NCBI RefSeq assembly: GCF_041595635.1
Contig: NZ_JBFHJW010000009.1
Coordinates: forward strand, 24,901 to 88,900
DNA length: 64,000 nucleotides
Source: Labilibaculum sp041595635
GTDB lineage: Bacteria > Bacteroidota > Bacteroidia > Bacteroidales > Marinifilaceae
Reading direction: 5' to 3'
In this document: one piece after another, positions 33,567 to 43,049 of the stretch
How positions within the stretch are numbered: the first letter of the stretch is position 1
How the letters are laid out: every line of letters begins with the position of its first letter
Notes under the pieces: generated by a model
Told to the model about the DNA's origin: nothing
Database searches by the model: none
Seen by the model: the letters and a program-made list of their open reading frames with translations, nothing else
Program-made: the position numbers and the translations under genes

Positions 33567-35309
33567 ATGAAAAAAATATTTCTCACCTTACTCATTAGTT
33601 GTTACCTACTTTCCTTAGGCCTTTGCCAAGAGAGAAGTTTGGTGTTGAAAATGCTTGAAGTTACTGCCTCGGAAGACACTGTGCGGTGCGTGAGTGTTGG
33701 TGTTGAGAAATTTGAAAACAAAGAATTGGCTTTTGCTCGTTTGAAAAATAAAATTTCCAAATGGAAACAAAATGCTTACTGGGAAGCCAGTGTCGACACA
33801 GTGCGATTTTCCAAGGATACAATTCTTGCTTTCCTGCATCGAGGTCAGAAGTATGAATGGGACGAGATTCATTTTCGTTATGCGGATAGCAGCGGTCTGG
33901 TTTCCTTGGAGGAATTTTTAGAACTTAAACAAAGAAAATTAATTAGGTCTATCGATTTGGAAAGTTCGCCCAATAAAATTCTGAACCAAATGGGGAATAA
34001 GGGGTATCCTTTTGCGCAATTATCATTGTCTGAAATTTCTATTTCTGAGGAAAAAATAAGTGGAGAATGGTCCGTTGAGCTGAATGATTTTATTCGCTGG
34101 GATGAAATGATCGTAAAGGGAAACTCAAAAATAAAAGCCCGGTTTTTGCAAGGGTATTTGGGTATTCATCCAAACAAAACCTATCGGGAAGATCGGAGTG
34201 AAGCAATCTCGGAAAAAATTGAAAATTTAGCTTTTGTAAAAGAAATTAAGCCTGCTGAGATTGAATTTGTTAGCGGAAAAGCAAGAGTGTACAACTATTT
34301 GGAAAAGGTGGCAGCAAATCAGTTCGATGGAATAATAGGTTTTCAAACGAATGAAGATGATAACAAACTAGAGCTGACAGGAGAAGTTAACCTGCTGCTT
34401 CAAAATACATTTTTGGCCGGAGAAAGTATTGGTTTTAATTGGCAAAAGGTCGATGAAGATAGCCAGAATTTGTCTGTTGAATTTATTTATCCCTACCTGA
34501 TAACTTCAAGTTTAGGACTTGATTTTACGCTTGATATTGAGAAGAAAGATACTAGTTACATAAGCACTGGTATTGATATGGGAATTCGATTCTCTCAATC
34601 GGGAAAAAATTATAGCAAACTTTTTTTTAAACGAAATTCATCCTCTTTACTTGCTACCGATTATTTAGCCACAGCTACAGTTCTCCCTGATTATGCCGAT
34701 GTTGCCTCTAATTTATTCGGTTTTGCGTACAATTTCGAAAATCTCGATTATTCGTTTAATCCCAAAAGGGGGTGGATTTTGAATTTGAATCTGGCAACAG
34801 GAAAGCATAAAATTAAAAAAAACTCGGCCATTTCGAGTGAACTGTATGATGATGTGGATTTAAGCGGAACGATAATTGATGCCGAATGGACAATAGAATT
34901 GAATGTTCCTATTCAGCAGAAAATTAGTTTGCGATTTAGAAGTAAAAGTGGGATCAGAGAATCAAATGATTTGTTTCAAAATGATCTTTTTAGTTTGGGC
35001 GGAATGAATTCCTTGCGAGGATTTAATGAAGATTCGTTTCGAGCCTCGGCCTATTCGGTGCTAACCAGCGAACTTCGTTTTATCCCTCAGCAAAATTCTA
35101 GTTTTTATTTGTTTTATGATGCTGCTTACTACCGAAATGATTATTTAGATGATAAAACTGAAGATTATCCATGGGGAGTTGGATTCGGTTTAAATTTTGC
35201 AACTAAATCGGGAATTTTTTCTTTGAACTATGGTGTTGGTAAACAAAAAAATAGTACTCTCGACCTTCAATCTGCTAAAATACATTTTGGATTTGCAAGT
35301 CGCTTTTAA
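33567..35309 (+). CDS. BamA/TamA-family outer-membrane protein
   Basis: 580 residues with signal peptide MKKIFLTLLISCYLLSLGLC (cleavage near LC|QE). Residues about 25-250 form two or three POTRA-like modules (repeats such as FENKELAFARLKNKISKW and the loop NPNK/GNKGYPFAQLSLSEI; GNSKIKARFLQGYLGIHPNKTY near 195). The rest is a 16-strand-like beta-barrel ending in a terminal Phe (HFGFASRF), the expected BAM recognition signal; LGGMNSLRGFNEDSF near 473 corresponds to the conserved RGF loop of Omp85 barrels. It is shorter than BamA and not lipidated, unlike TamL at 47.0 kb. Specific function unknown; an accessory outer-membrane assembly or secretion pore is likely. Confidence 0.82.
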   Translation: MKKIFLTLLISCYLLSLGLCQERSLVLKMLEVTASEDTVRCVSVGVEKFENKELAFARLKNKISKWKQNAYWEASVDTVRFSKDTILAFLHRGQKYEWDEIHFRYADSSGLVSLEEFLELKQRKLIRSIDLESSPNKILNQMGNKGYPFAQLSLSEISISEEKISGEWSVELNDFIRWDEMIVKGNSKIKARFLQGYLGIHPNKTYREDRSEAISEKIENLAFVKEIKPAEIEFVSGKARVYNYLEKVAANQFDGIIGFQTNEDDNKLELTGEVNLLLQNTFLAGESIGFNWQKVDEDSQNLSVEFIYPYLITSSLGLDFTLDIEKKDTSYISTGIDMGIRFSQSGKNYSKLFFKRNSSSLLATDYLATATVLPDYADVASNLFGFAYNFENLDYSFNPKRGWILNLNLATGKHKIKKNSAISSELYDDVDLSGTIIDAEWTIELNVPIQQKISLRFRSKSGIRESNDLFQNDLFSLGGMNSLRGFNEDSFRASAYSVLTSELRFIPQQNSSFYLFYDAAYYRNDYLDDKTEDYPWGVGFGLNFATKSGIFSLNYGVGKQKNSTLDLQSAKIHFGFASRF

Positions 35310-35317
35310 AAGCGACT
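35298..35317. repeat. 20-bp perfect palindrome at convergent gene ends
   Basis: AGTCGCTTTT followed directly by its complement AAAAGCGACT. It covers the stop codon of the BamA-like gene and the last bases of the convergent gene. There is no T-run on either side, so it may be a transcript-end hairpin rather than a standard terminator. Confidence 0.6.
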
Positions 35318-35876
35318 ACCGATAGCCTTTTAACTTCACCAGTAGATAGTAGCTAAGTAGAATTACACCCCCTGTGATAACTGAGGCTAGCACAATAGGA
35401 AGTTGATTTTCTAAAAGAAGATTGATAGAGAAAATGATAAGTATAGAAGCAAGAACTCCAATGGAAAATGAGCTGATGATATATTTTAAGTTCGATTTGG
35501 AGGTTTTCTCAGCCAAATTCTCAAGTTGATCTACATTTACTTCAAATTTCTCAATAGCTTTCGAGAAAGCAGCGGTTTCTTTATTGAAAAAATCATTTTC
35601 TTCCTGCGAGATGAAAAATAAAAAAGTACTGAAGTGATAGTTAGCATAAATATTGTAATTCATTCGTTCCTTTTTCACAATCTCAATTTCTACAATGGTT
35701 TTCCACTTTATAGGATTTAATGAGAAAAGATTGCCAGAGAGAGCTCCTCGGTGAAAAATCATTCCCTGAGCATTTGCATCAATAAGCGTGTATCCACGGA
35801 CTTCATAGAATTTAATGATATCCGAAACCAGAAGTTTTTTGTTCCTTTTAATATTAAAGCCAATTAGTTTTTTCAT
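35316..35876 (-). CDS. Hypothetical membrane protein, 186 residues
   Basis: I do not recognise the family. Residues 1-125 are soluble and include a basic start (MKKLIGFNIKRNKK), a beta-rich middle (GYTLIDANAQGMIFHRGALSGNLFSLNPIKWKTIVEIEIV, in parts) and a predicted helix. Two membrane helices follow at about 131-153 and 158-180, with a short basic tail. The layout suggests a cytoplasmic domain anchored by a helical hairpin. It converges on the BamA-like gene with 6 bases between stop codons, sharing the palindrome listed there. No operon partner. Confidence 0.65.
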   Translation of the reverse strand: MKKLIGFNIKRNKKLLVSDIIKFYEVRGYTLIDANAQGMIFHRGALSGNLFSLNPIKWKTIVEIEIVKKERMNYNIYANYHFSTFLFFISQEENDFFNKETAAFSKAIEKFEVNVDQLENLAEKTSKSNLKYIISSFSIGVLASILIIFSINLLLENQLPIVLASVITGGVILLSYYLLVKLKGYR

Positions 35877-36150
35877 GTGCTAGTGGATGTGTTTCAAATG
35901 TATCAAAAAAAAGGAAATACACCAATTTAGAGTGGTTAAATAGACTTTGTGGGAACTATTTGTTTAGGAATATAATAGCTGCTTTTTTGTGATTTTTACG
36001 AGCAGAATAATCCTATTTTTTCTGTAGTGAAAATTCTCTAATGTCTTGTTTTGTTGTGTTTTACAATAATTGAAATTTTATTATTTATTGTGAAAAAAAA
36101 GCTGTTTTTTCATAACTCAAAGTAAAGAATTACAGTATAAAACCCAAGTA

Positions 36151-39108
36151 TTGCTGCTATTTTTAAAATCTAAACTTTTCTTTATGCGTAAGGATCCTTA
36201 CTCTCTTTTAAATTCAGAAAATATTTCATCAACTACAATGTTGCCTTACTATAGGGGTGTTGAACTCCCTGGAAACCTGAGTCGTATACTCACTGATTTT
36301 TACAATCTGCTTGGTTGTCCTGCTTGTTTTGTTGATTTTACTGATCGGAGCGTTTTTAGTAAAGGTTGGCATGAAAAACCCAATGTTGAAATTTGTAGAG
36401 GGAAAGGAAAGTTATTTTCGGAAAAGGATTCAAATGATAAGGGTTTAAGAGAAATTCAATATTCCGATTCCTGTTTGGGAACCTGGATGCCTATTCTGGT
36501 AAAGAAACGTGTAATTGGATATTTTGTGGTTGGGCAATATATTATGGCCTCTAATTCATGCGTAGATGATAAGATAAGGGAAAAAAAAAGGACAGGGGAT
36601 GCAGTTTATTTAGATGGAAATATTCGAATTCTCTCACAAAAAGAAAAAACCGACATCCTTCATAAAGCGTCTAGATTTGTTGAGGCTATTTCAAATCAAT
36701 TTACCTATGTTTACGATCTGAAAGAGGAAATTCGGAAAAATAAAGAAACAGCAAATCAGCTGCGCGTACAAAAATCTTTCTTTGAAAATTTATTTGATCA
36801 TTCTCCTGATGCCATACTTATTTTAGATAATGAAGATAAGGTGCTTAGGGCAAATCAGGAGTTTCTTCATTTATTTGAATATTCGTTAGAGGAAATTATT
36901 GATCAAAAAATTAATGATTTTATTATTCCTGAAAGGTATAAAAATGAACAGGTTATTTCACTAAAAAACCTAGCTGCCGATAGCTCGGTTGATGTAACAA
37001 CTATTCGCCAAACTAAATTGGGAAAACAAATTCATGTTCAGCTTCGTGGAAAACCAATTGTGTTGGATGATAATCAGCTTGCTTTTTGTGTTATATACAG
37101 AAATCTTACGCAGCAGATTTGGAATCAAAAATGTCAACAGGTAATGTTGCGGATTTCCGAAATATTAAATTCTTCTATGAATTCAATTGCGGTGATCAAT
37201 CATATTGGAAAAGAATTGCAACAAATCGTTGGTGCAGGAAAATTATTTTTGGAACTGATTAGCCCCGATAGAAGATGCTTGCGTTCGTTTATCGAAAACG
37301 ATGAAGAATTTAAGGAAGTAAATATTTCAGAATCTTTGAGCAGTCTGGTAATTCGAGAACGTGAGACCCTTTATTTAGACAATAGTCAGATTGATGAGTT
37401 GATGAGTTCGAATCAGATTTTGTTAGGGGAAATTCCCAAAAGATGGCTTGGAATTCCTCTTATTGCCGAAGATCAAGTGATTGGAGTTTTTGGGGTCGCT
37501 TGTTTTGTAGATGGTTCTGAATTAAATTCAGAAAGTATAGACTTGATGAAAACACTTTCTGTACAATTAGCTACTGGAGTCATTAAAAAAACAAGAGATC
37601 AGGAATTGCGCATGTTCCAGCGAGCTTTAGAACAAAGTCCGGCCTCCATTCTAATTACAGATGTAAAAGGAAATATAGAATATGTTAATCCTAAATTTTG
37701 TGATGTTACTGGTTATGGTTTTAAAGAAGTGTTGGGGAAAAATCCAAGATTTCTTAAATCAGGAAATACATCTGATAGTACCTATCGTGAAATGTGGAAG
37801 ACCGTATTGGCAGGAGGAGAATGGCATGGGGAATTTCTTAATGTGAAAAAGAGTAATGAATTATTTTGGGAAACAGCTAATCTTTCAGCAGTAAAAGATG
37901 AATTAGGAAGAATAACCCACATTGTTTCGGTGAAAGAAGATATTACCAGAACTAAAAAATTCCAAAAAGAACTTTTGGAATCAAAAAATAGAGCAGAAGA
38001 ATCAGATCGTTTAAAATCGGCTTTTTTGGCTAATATGTCTCATGAATTAAGAACACCACTAAATGCAGTAATTGGTTTTTCAAACTTATGTGATGAATCT
38101 TTGTCTATAAATGAAATTCTCGAGTTTGTTGGTTTAATTAATAAGAGCGGAAATCAATTGCTGGGCATTATTGAAGATATTTTAAGCTTTACTTCTATCG
38201 AAAGTGAAAACTTTCAAATTGGCGAGGAAGAGTTTTTCATGTTAAACTTCCTCGACGAGGTGGAGAAAATAGCCAAAACTAAGCAGGTGCAGGAGAATAA
38301 AGAGTGTTTAGGCTTGCAATTTAAGCCTGATGAAAATTATACTGCGATATTAGTCAAGTCAGATTACCAGCGATTAATGCAGGTGGTGACTAATTTAATA
38401 AAGAATGCTTTAAAATTTACAAACGAGGGTTTTGTAGAATTTGGATATCATGTTCAGGGTGATGAATTGTCTCTTTACGTAAAAGATACAGGAGTTGGAA
38501 TTGAACAAGGTAAAAAAGATATTATTTTTGATAAATTTAGGCAAGCTGATGATTCTATAGCTAGGACTTTTGGCGGAACAGGAATGGGATTAGCCATTGC
38601 AAAGAAAATTATGGATATGTTGGATGGTTCTATTCAGGTAGAATCGGAACCTAATAAGGGATCAATTTTTACTTTAAAATTAAATTGTGTGATCTCTAAA
38701 TCCAATAGTAAAATAGAGATGATGAGTGAGAATACATTGAGAACTTTGAATTTGCCATTAATACTGGTTGCTGAAGATGAAATTTCAAATTTTAAATTGA
38801 TCGAGGCAATACTAAAACGAAACAGTTATGAGGTAATTAGAGCCGAAAATGGAGCTGAAGCCGTTGAAATATGTAGGGATAATTCCAATATTAGCTTGGT
38901 TTTAATGGACATACGAATGCCGATAATGGATGGATTGATTGCAACAAAAAAAATTAAAAGTTTTAAGCCTAATTTACCCATTATAGCACAAACAGCTTAT
39001 GCTATGGATGGAGATGAAAATAAGGCACTAGAGGAAGGCTGCAACGATTATATTTCCAAGCCCATAAGAAGAGATCTTTTGCTGGAGAAACTATCGGCAT
39101 TGCTGTAG
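36151..39108 (+). CDS. Hybrid sensor histidine kinase with PocR, PAS and GAF domains
   Basis: 985 residues. Domains in order: PocR sensory domain (about 35-200, cysteines in GCPACFVDF and ICRGKGK, and GYFVVGQYI), PAS 1 (about 212-330), GAF (about 345-490), PAS 2 (about 495-600, with SPASILITDVKGNIEYVNPKF), HisKA (MSHELRTPLNAVIGFS, phospho-His about 631), HATPase (VTNLIKNALKF, DTGVGIE, GGTGMGLAIAKK) and a receiver (LVAEDEISNFKLIEA; phospho-Asp about 920 in LVLMDIRMP; Lys in YISKPI). No membrane helix, so it senses a cytoplasmic signal; PocR domains bind small molecules such as propanediol-type or hydrocarbon derivatives. A start at 36184 (MRKDPYSLL) is as likely as 36151. No DNA-binding partner is adjacent. 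Confidence 0.88.
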   Translation: MLLFLKSKLFFMRKDPYSLLNSENISSTTMLPYYRGVELPGNLSRILTDFYNLLGCPACFVDFTDRSVFSKGWHEKPNVEICRGKGKLFSEKDSNDKGLREIQYSDSCLGTWMPILVKKRVIGYFVVGQYIMASNSCVDDKIREKKRTGDAVYLDGNIRILSQKEKTDILHKASRFVEAISNQFTYVYDLKEEIRKNKETANQLRVQKSFFENLFDHSPDAILILDNEDKVLRANQEFLHLFEYSLEEIIDQKINDFIIPERYKNEQVISLKNLAADSSVDVTTIRQTKLGKQIHVQLRGKPIVLDDNQLAFCVIYRNLTQQIWNQKCQQVMLRISEILNSSMNSIAVINHIGKELQQIVGAGKLFLELISPDRRCLRSFIENDEEFKEVNISESLSSLVIRERETLYLDNSQIDELMSSNQILLGEIPKRWLGIPLIAEDQVIGVFGVACFVDGSELNSESIDLMKTLSVQLATGVIKKTRDQELRMFQRALEQSPASILITDVKGNIEYVNPKFCDVTGYGFKEVLGKNPRFLKSGNTSDSTYREMWKTVLAGGEWHGEFLNVKKSNELFWETANLSAVKDELGRITHIVSVKEDITRTKKFQKELLESKNRAEESDRLKSAFLANMSHELRTPLNAVIGFSNLCDESLSINEILEFVGLINKSGNQLLGIIEDILSFTSIESENFQIGEEEFFMLNFLDEVEKIAKTKQVQENKECLGLQFKPDENYTAILVKSDYQRLMQVVTNLIKNALKFTNEGFVEFGYHVQGDELSLYVKDTGVGIEQGKKDIIFDKFRQADDSIARTFGGTGMGLAIAKKIMDMLDGSIQVESEPNKGSIFTLKLNCVISKSNSKIEMMSENTLRTLNLPLILVAEDEISNFKLIEAILKRNSYEVIRAENGAEAVEICRDNSNISLVLMDIRMPIMDGLIATKKIKSFKPNLPIIAQTAYAMDGDENKALEEGCNDYISKPIRRDLLLEKLSALL

Positions 39109-39194
39109 CTTGTACTTCTTAAAACTTTCAATGTGAAAATTTTAGTTCGGGATGAGCAATAGCATGATTAGTTAAAATTGTAAGCAAAAATTTT

Positions 39195-39845
39195 ATGAAA
39201 GCAATTATTGTTGGAGGTTCTGGATTTACAGGAAGAAAGCTAATAGATCTTCTTTTGCAGGATGAACAAATCACAAAGGTTTATGCATTGCTTCGTCATA
39301 AAATTGATTTGACTCATGATCAACTTGTTCAGGTCTTGGTCGATTTTGAAAATCTCTCTTTTGCTGCTATTACTGAATCTTGTGACCTTGCGTTTTGTTG
39401 TTTGGGATCAACCATTCGTAAGGCAGGTACAAAAGATAATTTTCGCAAGGTAGATTTCGACTACGTTCTTGCTTTTGCCAAATTGTGCGAACAACATGCG
39501 GTAAGTGATTTTCATTTTATAAGCGCAATTGGAGCGAATCCTAAATCGATTTTTTTTTATCAACGAATAAAGGGAGAAGTGGAGCAATTTATTAGAACAC
39601 AATCTTTTAATTCGGTGGTTATTTACCGTCCATCAGTAATATATGGAAATAGAAAAGAATTTCGGCCTTTCGAAGCGTTTGCTGCTTGGATCAGCCGAAA
39701 TCTGTATTTTCATTTTGTTGGTAAATTGAAAAGAATTGCCGCTGTTACTGGCGACCAACTTGCAACAACCATTTACCTAGAATCAAAAAAACGAGTCGTT
39801 GGTTGTTGCATTATTGAATCGGAGAAAATTTCTCAAATTCAATAG
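39195..39845 (+). CDS. NAD(P)-binding Rossmann protein (atypical SDR, HTATIP2-like)
   Basis: 216 residues. Nucleotide-binding motif IIVGGSGFTGRKLIDLLL (4-21), then FCCLGSTIRKAGTKDNFRKVDFDY (about 68, in parts), FHFISAIGANPKSIFFYQRIKGEVE (YxxxK at about 119-123) and VIYRPSVIYGNR (about 140). This is the atypical SDR layout of the HTATIP2/TIP30 and YbjT-like proteins, whose substrate in bacteria is generally not known. It is short and complete and is convergent with the next SDR gene, 15 bases apart. Confidence 0.82.
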   Translation: MKAIIVGGSGFTGRKLIDLLLQDEQITKVYALLRHKIDLTHDQLVQVLVDFENLSFAAITESCDLAFCCLGSTIRKAGTKDNFRKVDFDYVLAFAKLCEQHAVSDFHFISAIGANPKSIFFYQRIKGEVEQFIRTQSFNSVVIYRPSVIYGNRKEFRPFEAFAAWISRNLYFHFVGKLKRIAAVTGDQLATTIYLESKKRVVGCCIIESEKISQIQ

Positions 39846-39860
39846 TCTCTTTTTTAACGA

Positions 39861-40619
39861 CTAGTTTCTATTCACATCTCTCGACGAAGCCTGATTGGTT
39901 GGCATAATTAAAATGTCGTTGATGTTTACATGAGCAGGACGAGTCGCAATAAATTCTACAGTTTCAGCAATATCTTCCGCATTTAAAGGGGTAAATCCAT
40001 TGTAAACCTGACTGGCTTTTCCTGAGTCGCCTTTGAATCTTACCAGTGAAAATTCAGTTTCAACCATGCCTGGGGCAATCGAGGAAACCTTAATGTTATG
40101 GGGTAATAAATCAATTCTAGAGCCTTTTGTGATCGCATCAACAGCATGTTTTGTGGCACAATATACATTCCCTCCTGGGTAAACCTCTTTTCCGGCAATT
40201 GAAGTAATGTTGATAATGTGTCCGGCTTTTTGTTCTATCATCAACGGACTAACAGCTTTGGTTACATAAAGCAATCCTTTTACATTGGTGTCAATCATAC
40301 GCTCCCAGTCATCAATAATTCCTTCCTGAATAGGTGAAACTCCTACCGCCAAACCAGCATTGTTCAGTAGTAGATCAATCTTTTTCCATTCTTTGGGAAG
40401 AGAGTTTATTTTTTCATCCACATCAATCTGATTTCTTACATCTAATTCCAAAGATAGAACCTTAACCTTGTATTGTCCAAGGATTTCTTCTTTTACCTGT
40501 TCTAGTTTTTCTTTTCTGCGCCCCAAAATAATTAAATCAAAACCAATTTGAGCTAATTTTTTTGCGCAAGCTTCCCCAATACCCGCAGTGGCTCCTGTTA
40601 TTAAGGCAATTTTGTTCAT
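39861..40619 (-). CDS. SDR-family NAD(P)-dependent oxidoreductase, YdfG type
   Basis: 252-residue classical short-chain dehydrogenase. TGATAGIGEACAKKL (8-22), NNAGLAVG (about 87), catalytic Ser in NITSIAGKEVYP (about 139), YCATK (Tyr/Lys at about 153 and 157) and SSIAPGMVETEFS (about 182). The basic residue pattern after beta-2 (LGRRKEKLEQ) suggests NADP(H). The closest well-studied relatives are YdfG-type 3-hydroxy acid (serine/allo-threonine) dehydrogenases; that is a likely but unproven substrate class. Divergent from the PurL-like gene. Confidence 0.88.
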   Translation of the reverse strand: MNKIALITGATAGIGEACAKKLAQIGFDLIILGRRKEKLEQVKEEILGQYKVKVLSLELDVRNQIDVDEKINSLPKEWKKIDLLLNNAGLAVGVSPIQEGIIDDWERMIDTNVKGLLYVTKAVSPLMIEQKAGHIINITSIAGKEVYPGGNVYCATKHAVDAITKGSRIDLLPHNIKVSSIAPGMVETEFSLVRFKGDSGKASQVYNGFTPLNAEDIAETVEFIATRPAHVNINDILIMPTNQASSRDVNRN

Positions 40620-40753
40620 TTTATTAGAGTTTTTAAATTTTATCGATTTCTTATTTTTCCTAAGAGTAAGTAAAGGTAAAAACTACTGTGATTATTCGTG
40701 TTCCTATCTTATTTTTTTTAAATTTAAGATATTATCACCTAAAAGCTCTCATC

Positions 40754-42910
40754 ATGGAAAAACAGGACGTTTCGGTACAACTAGCAGAAGATTTAGGAAT
40801 TAGCAAAGAGGCTTTCGATAAAATTTCACATTCTTTAGGACGAACACCCAATGTATTGGAGCTGGAGATTTATTCAGTGATGTGGTCCGAAAATATATCC
40901 TATAAAAGTTCTTTTAATTGGATTAATTCATTGCCAAATAAGGGTGAGAAAATCATTGCTGGAGCCCGGGAGTCGAATGCTGGTGTTGTTGATATTGGTG
41001 GTGATGAGTATTGCGTGTTTAAAATGGGTACGCATAATCATCCAAGCGGAATTGACCCATACGAGGGAGCAGCGACCTGTGTTGGTGATTTGTGCCGTGA
41101 TGTTGTTTCTATGGGAGCAAAACCTATGTTTGTACTAAATTCATTGCGTTTCGGTGATACTTCCCTAGATCGCACCAAGTGGTTAATGGATGAGGTGGTA
41201 AAGGGAATACGTGATTATTCCGCTGTTCTTCATATGGAAAATATGGGTGGTGAGGTATGTTTCAATTCAAGTTACGATACTAATCCTTTGGTAAATGTGA
41301 TGGTTGCAGGTCTTGTTTCTAAAGATCAATTGTTACTGAATAGAGAAATGAAACCCGGACAATTGATTTTAATTGCTGGCAATTCAACCGGAGCAGAAGG
41401 AGTTTACGGTCAGGATGAGGATTTTACCATTCCTAAAGGAAATCCAAAAATGGGAAGCTCACTGATTGAGTGCATTCTTTGTTTAAATGCAATAAATGCA
41501 CTGGTGCGAATTGAAAATTTAGATTTGGTAGGAATAGTAAACGCAATTGCTTCCATCAGTGTTCATGCAAAAACAGGTGCAGATATTAATTTGAATCAAA
41601 TTCCACTTAATCAGGAAGGACTCAGAGTTGAACAGGTTCTTTTTTCAAGAACTCAGGAACGAATAATTTTGGTTATTGATGAGGAGAATGAAGAGGTGGT
41701 TTTGAAAGAGTTTGAAAAAGCAAAAATTCCCTGTAGTAGAATTGGACAGATAAGTGAGCGAAAAACGATTCAATTTACCGAAGCTTCAAAAGTTATTGCA
41801 GAGGTAAATGCTTATGATTTGGTTATGGGATATGGAGCTCCTCAAACAAATAGAAAGCATACCTCGCAGAAAAAGAAAGAAGAAGTCGATTATATAGAAA
41901 AGATTCCAGAGCCAGGTAATTATTGGAAAGTGATTAATCAAATGGTGAACAAACCAAACTTATTAATCAAGGAATTCTTGCAGTTGAATTATGAAGAGGA
42001 AACCAATAAATCACCTTCTGATGCTCAAATTGCAAAAGTAAATTTAAATGGGAAAGCACTTTGTTTTACCGTGCTTGGAAATACAGTCTATTCGTATAGT
42101 GATGCCAATTTGGGGGCGCAAATTAATATTGCCAGAGCAGCTCGTCGTATTGTTTGTTCCGGTGGTAAACCGATGGCTATAAACGATTGCTTGAATTTCG
42201 GAAGTCCTTTGGATGAAAATGTATTTTCTCAATTTGTTGAAACAATTAAGGGTATTTCTTATGCCAGTGAATTTTTTGGAACACCTGTTGTTGGTGGTAA
42301 TGTTAGCTTCTATAATGAAAGTTCTGTTCAGGGAAAACGAGAAGCTATCAAACCAACACCCATCATAGGAATGTTTGGACTTATAGAACCAGATACAAAT
42401 CATATGTCCTATATTTTCAGAAATAAGGGCGATATGATTTTTCTGATAGGTGAATCTCGGAATGATATTTCAGGGTCGGAATATTTGTGTTCAATTCATC
42501 AAAAATGCGGATTTGGAGTTCCTTACTTTAATCTTAAGGAGGAGAAATTGATGAATAAAGTGCTGGCCGATTTAATTGAGCGAAAAATAGTATGCTCAGC
42601 ACATTCAGTGGAGCGAGGTGGTCTTTTCTTTAACTTGATAGAATCAGCAATGTCTTTAGGATTAGGGTTTGATATTACTTCTCCAGCTGAAATTCGTACA
42701 GATGCTTTCTTGTTTGGAGAGTCGCAAGGAAGGGTGGTTGTTTCGGTTTGTATGGAAAATGAAGATGAATTTGTTGATATGATGATGGAAAGCGGCGTTC
42801 CTTTTTCTACCTTAGGGCATGTTACTAAAAAAGAAGTGAGGATTGATGATATTTCGTATGGGTATATTGATGAGTATAAAAAAGTATATCAACAGAAAAC
42901 CATCAAGTAA
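40754..42910 (+). CDS. Divergent PurL-type protein (AIR synthase-related)
   Basis: 718 residues from the ATG at 40754; a start at 40688 would add 22 hydrophobic residues not found in the family. The protein has the two AIR-synthase halves of small PurL (formylglycinamide ribonucleotide amidotransferase subunit), e.g. LGRTPNVLELEIYSVMWSEN, NHPSGIDPYEGAATCVGDL and GSPLDENVFSQFVE...GTPVVGGNVSFYNES. Two positions normally invariant differ: the SEHCSYK box reads SENISYK (Asn47) and the ETHNHP box reads GTHNHP (Gly92). No purQ or purS is nearby, and small PurL needs both. It may have an altered activity rather than standard purine synthesis. Ends with a terminator. Confidence 0.8.
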   Translation: MEKQDVSVQLAEDLGISKEAFDKISHSLGRTPNVLELEIYSVMWSENISYKSSFNWINSLPNKGEKIIAGARESNAGVVDIGGDEYCVFKMGTHNHPSGIDPYEGAATCVGDLCRDVVSMGAKPMFVLNSLRFGDTSLDRTKWLMDEVVKGIRDYSAVLHMENMGGEVCFNSSYDTNPLVNVMVAGLVSKDQLLLNREMKPGQLILIAGNSTGAEGVYGQDEDFTIPKGNPKMGSSLIECILCLNAINALVRIENLDLVGIVNAIASISVHAKTGADINLNQIPLNQEGLRVEQVLFSRTQERIILVIDEENEEVVLKEFEKAKIPCSRIGQISERKTIQFTEASKVIAEVNAYDLVMGYGAPQTNRKHTSQKKKEEVDYIEKIPEPGNYWKVINQMVNKPNLLIKEFLQLNYEEETNKSPSDAQIAKVNLNGKALCFTVLGNTVYSYSDANLGAQINIARAARRIVCSGGKPMAINDCLNFGSPLDENVFSQFVETIKGISYASEFFGTPVVGGNVSFYNESSVQGKREAIKPTPIIGMFGLIEPDTNHMSYIFRNKGDMIFLIGESRNDISGSEYLCSIHQKCGFGVPYFNLKEEKLMNKVLADLIERKIVCSAHSVERGGLFFNLIESAMSLGLGFDITSPAEIRTDAFLFGESQGRVVVSVCMENEDEFVDMMMESGVPFSTLGHVTKKEVRIDDISYGYIDEYKKVYQQKTIK

Positions 42911-42942
42911 ATCTGGTGAATAAGAAATGCATTTAACTTTAC

Positions 42943-42974
42943 AACAAAGAATCGGGTAATGGTTCTTTGTTTTT
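42943..42974 (+). terminator. Intrinsic terminator after the PurL-like gene
   Basis: AACAAAGAA / TTCTTTGTT stem with an 11-base loop, followed by TTT; moderate strength. Confidence 0.65.
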
Positions 42975-42981
42975 CATTCGC

Positions 42982-42989
42982 TATATTTG
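42982..42989 (+). promoter_or_regulatory. Predicted -7 element for ubiE-porT
   Basis: TATATTTG, an exact TAnnTTTG match, 60 bases upstream of the GTG start of ubiE. -33 not clear. Confidence 0.5.
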
Positions 42990-43049
42990 TGGCTTTATTA
43001 TTGAATTAGTCGAGAGACTAAACCTATTTACTCATTATATTTTTGATTC

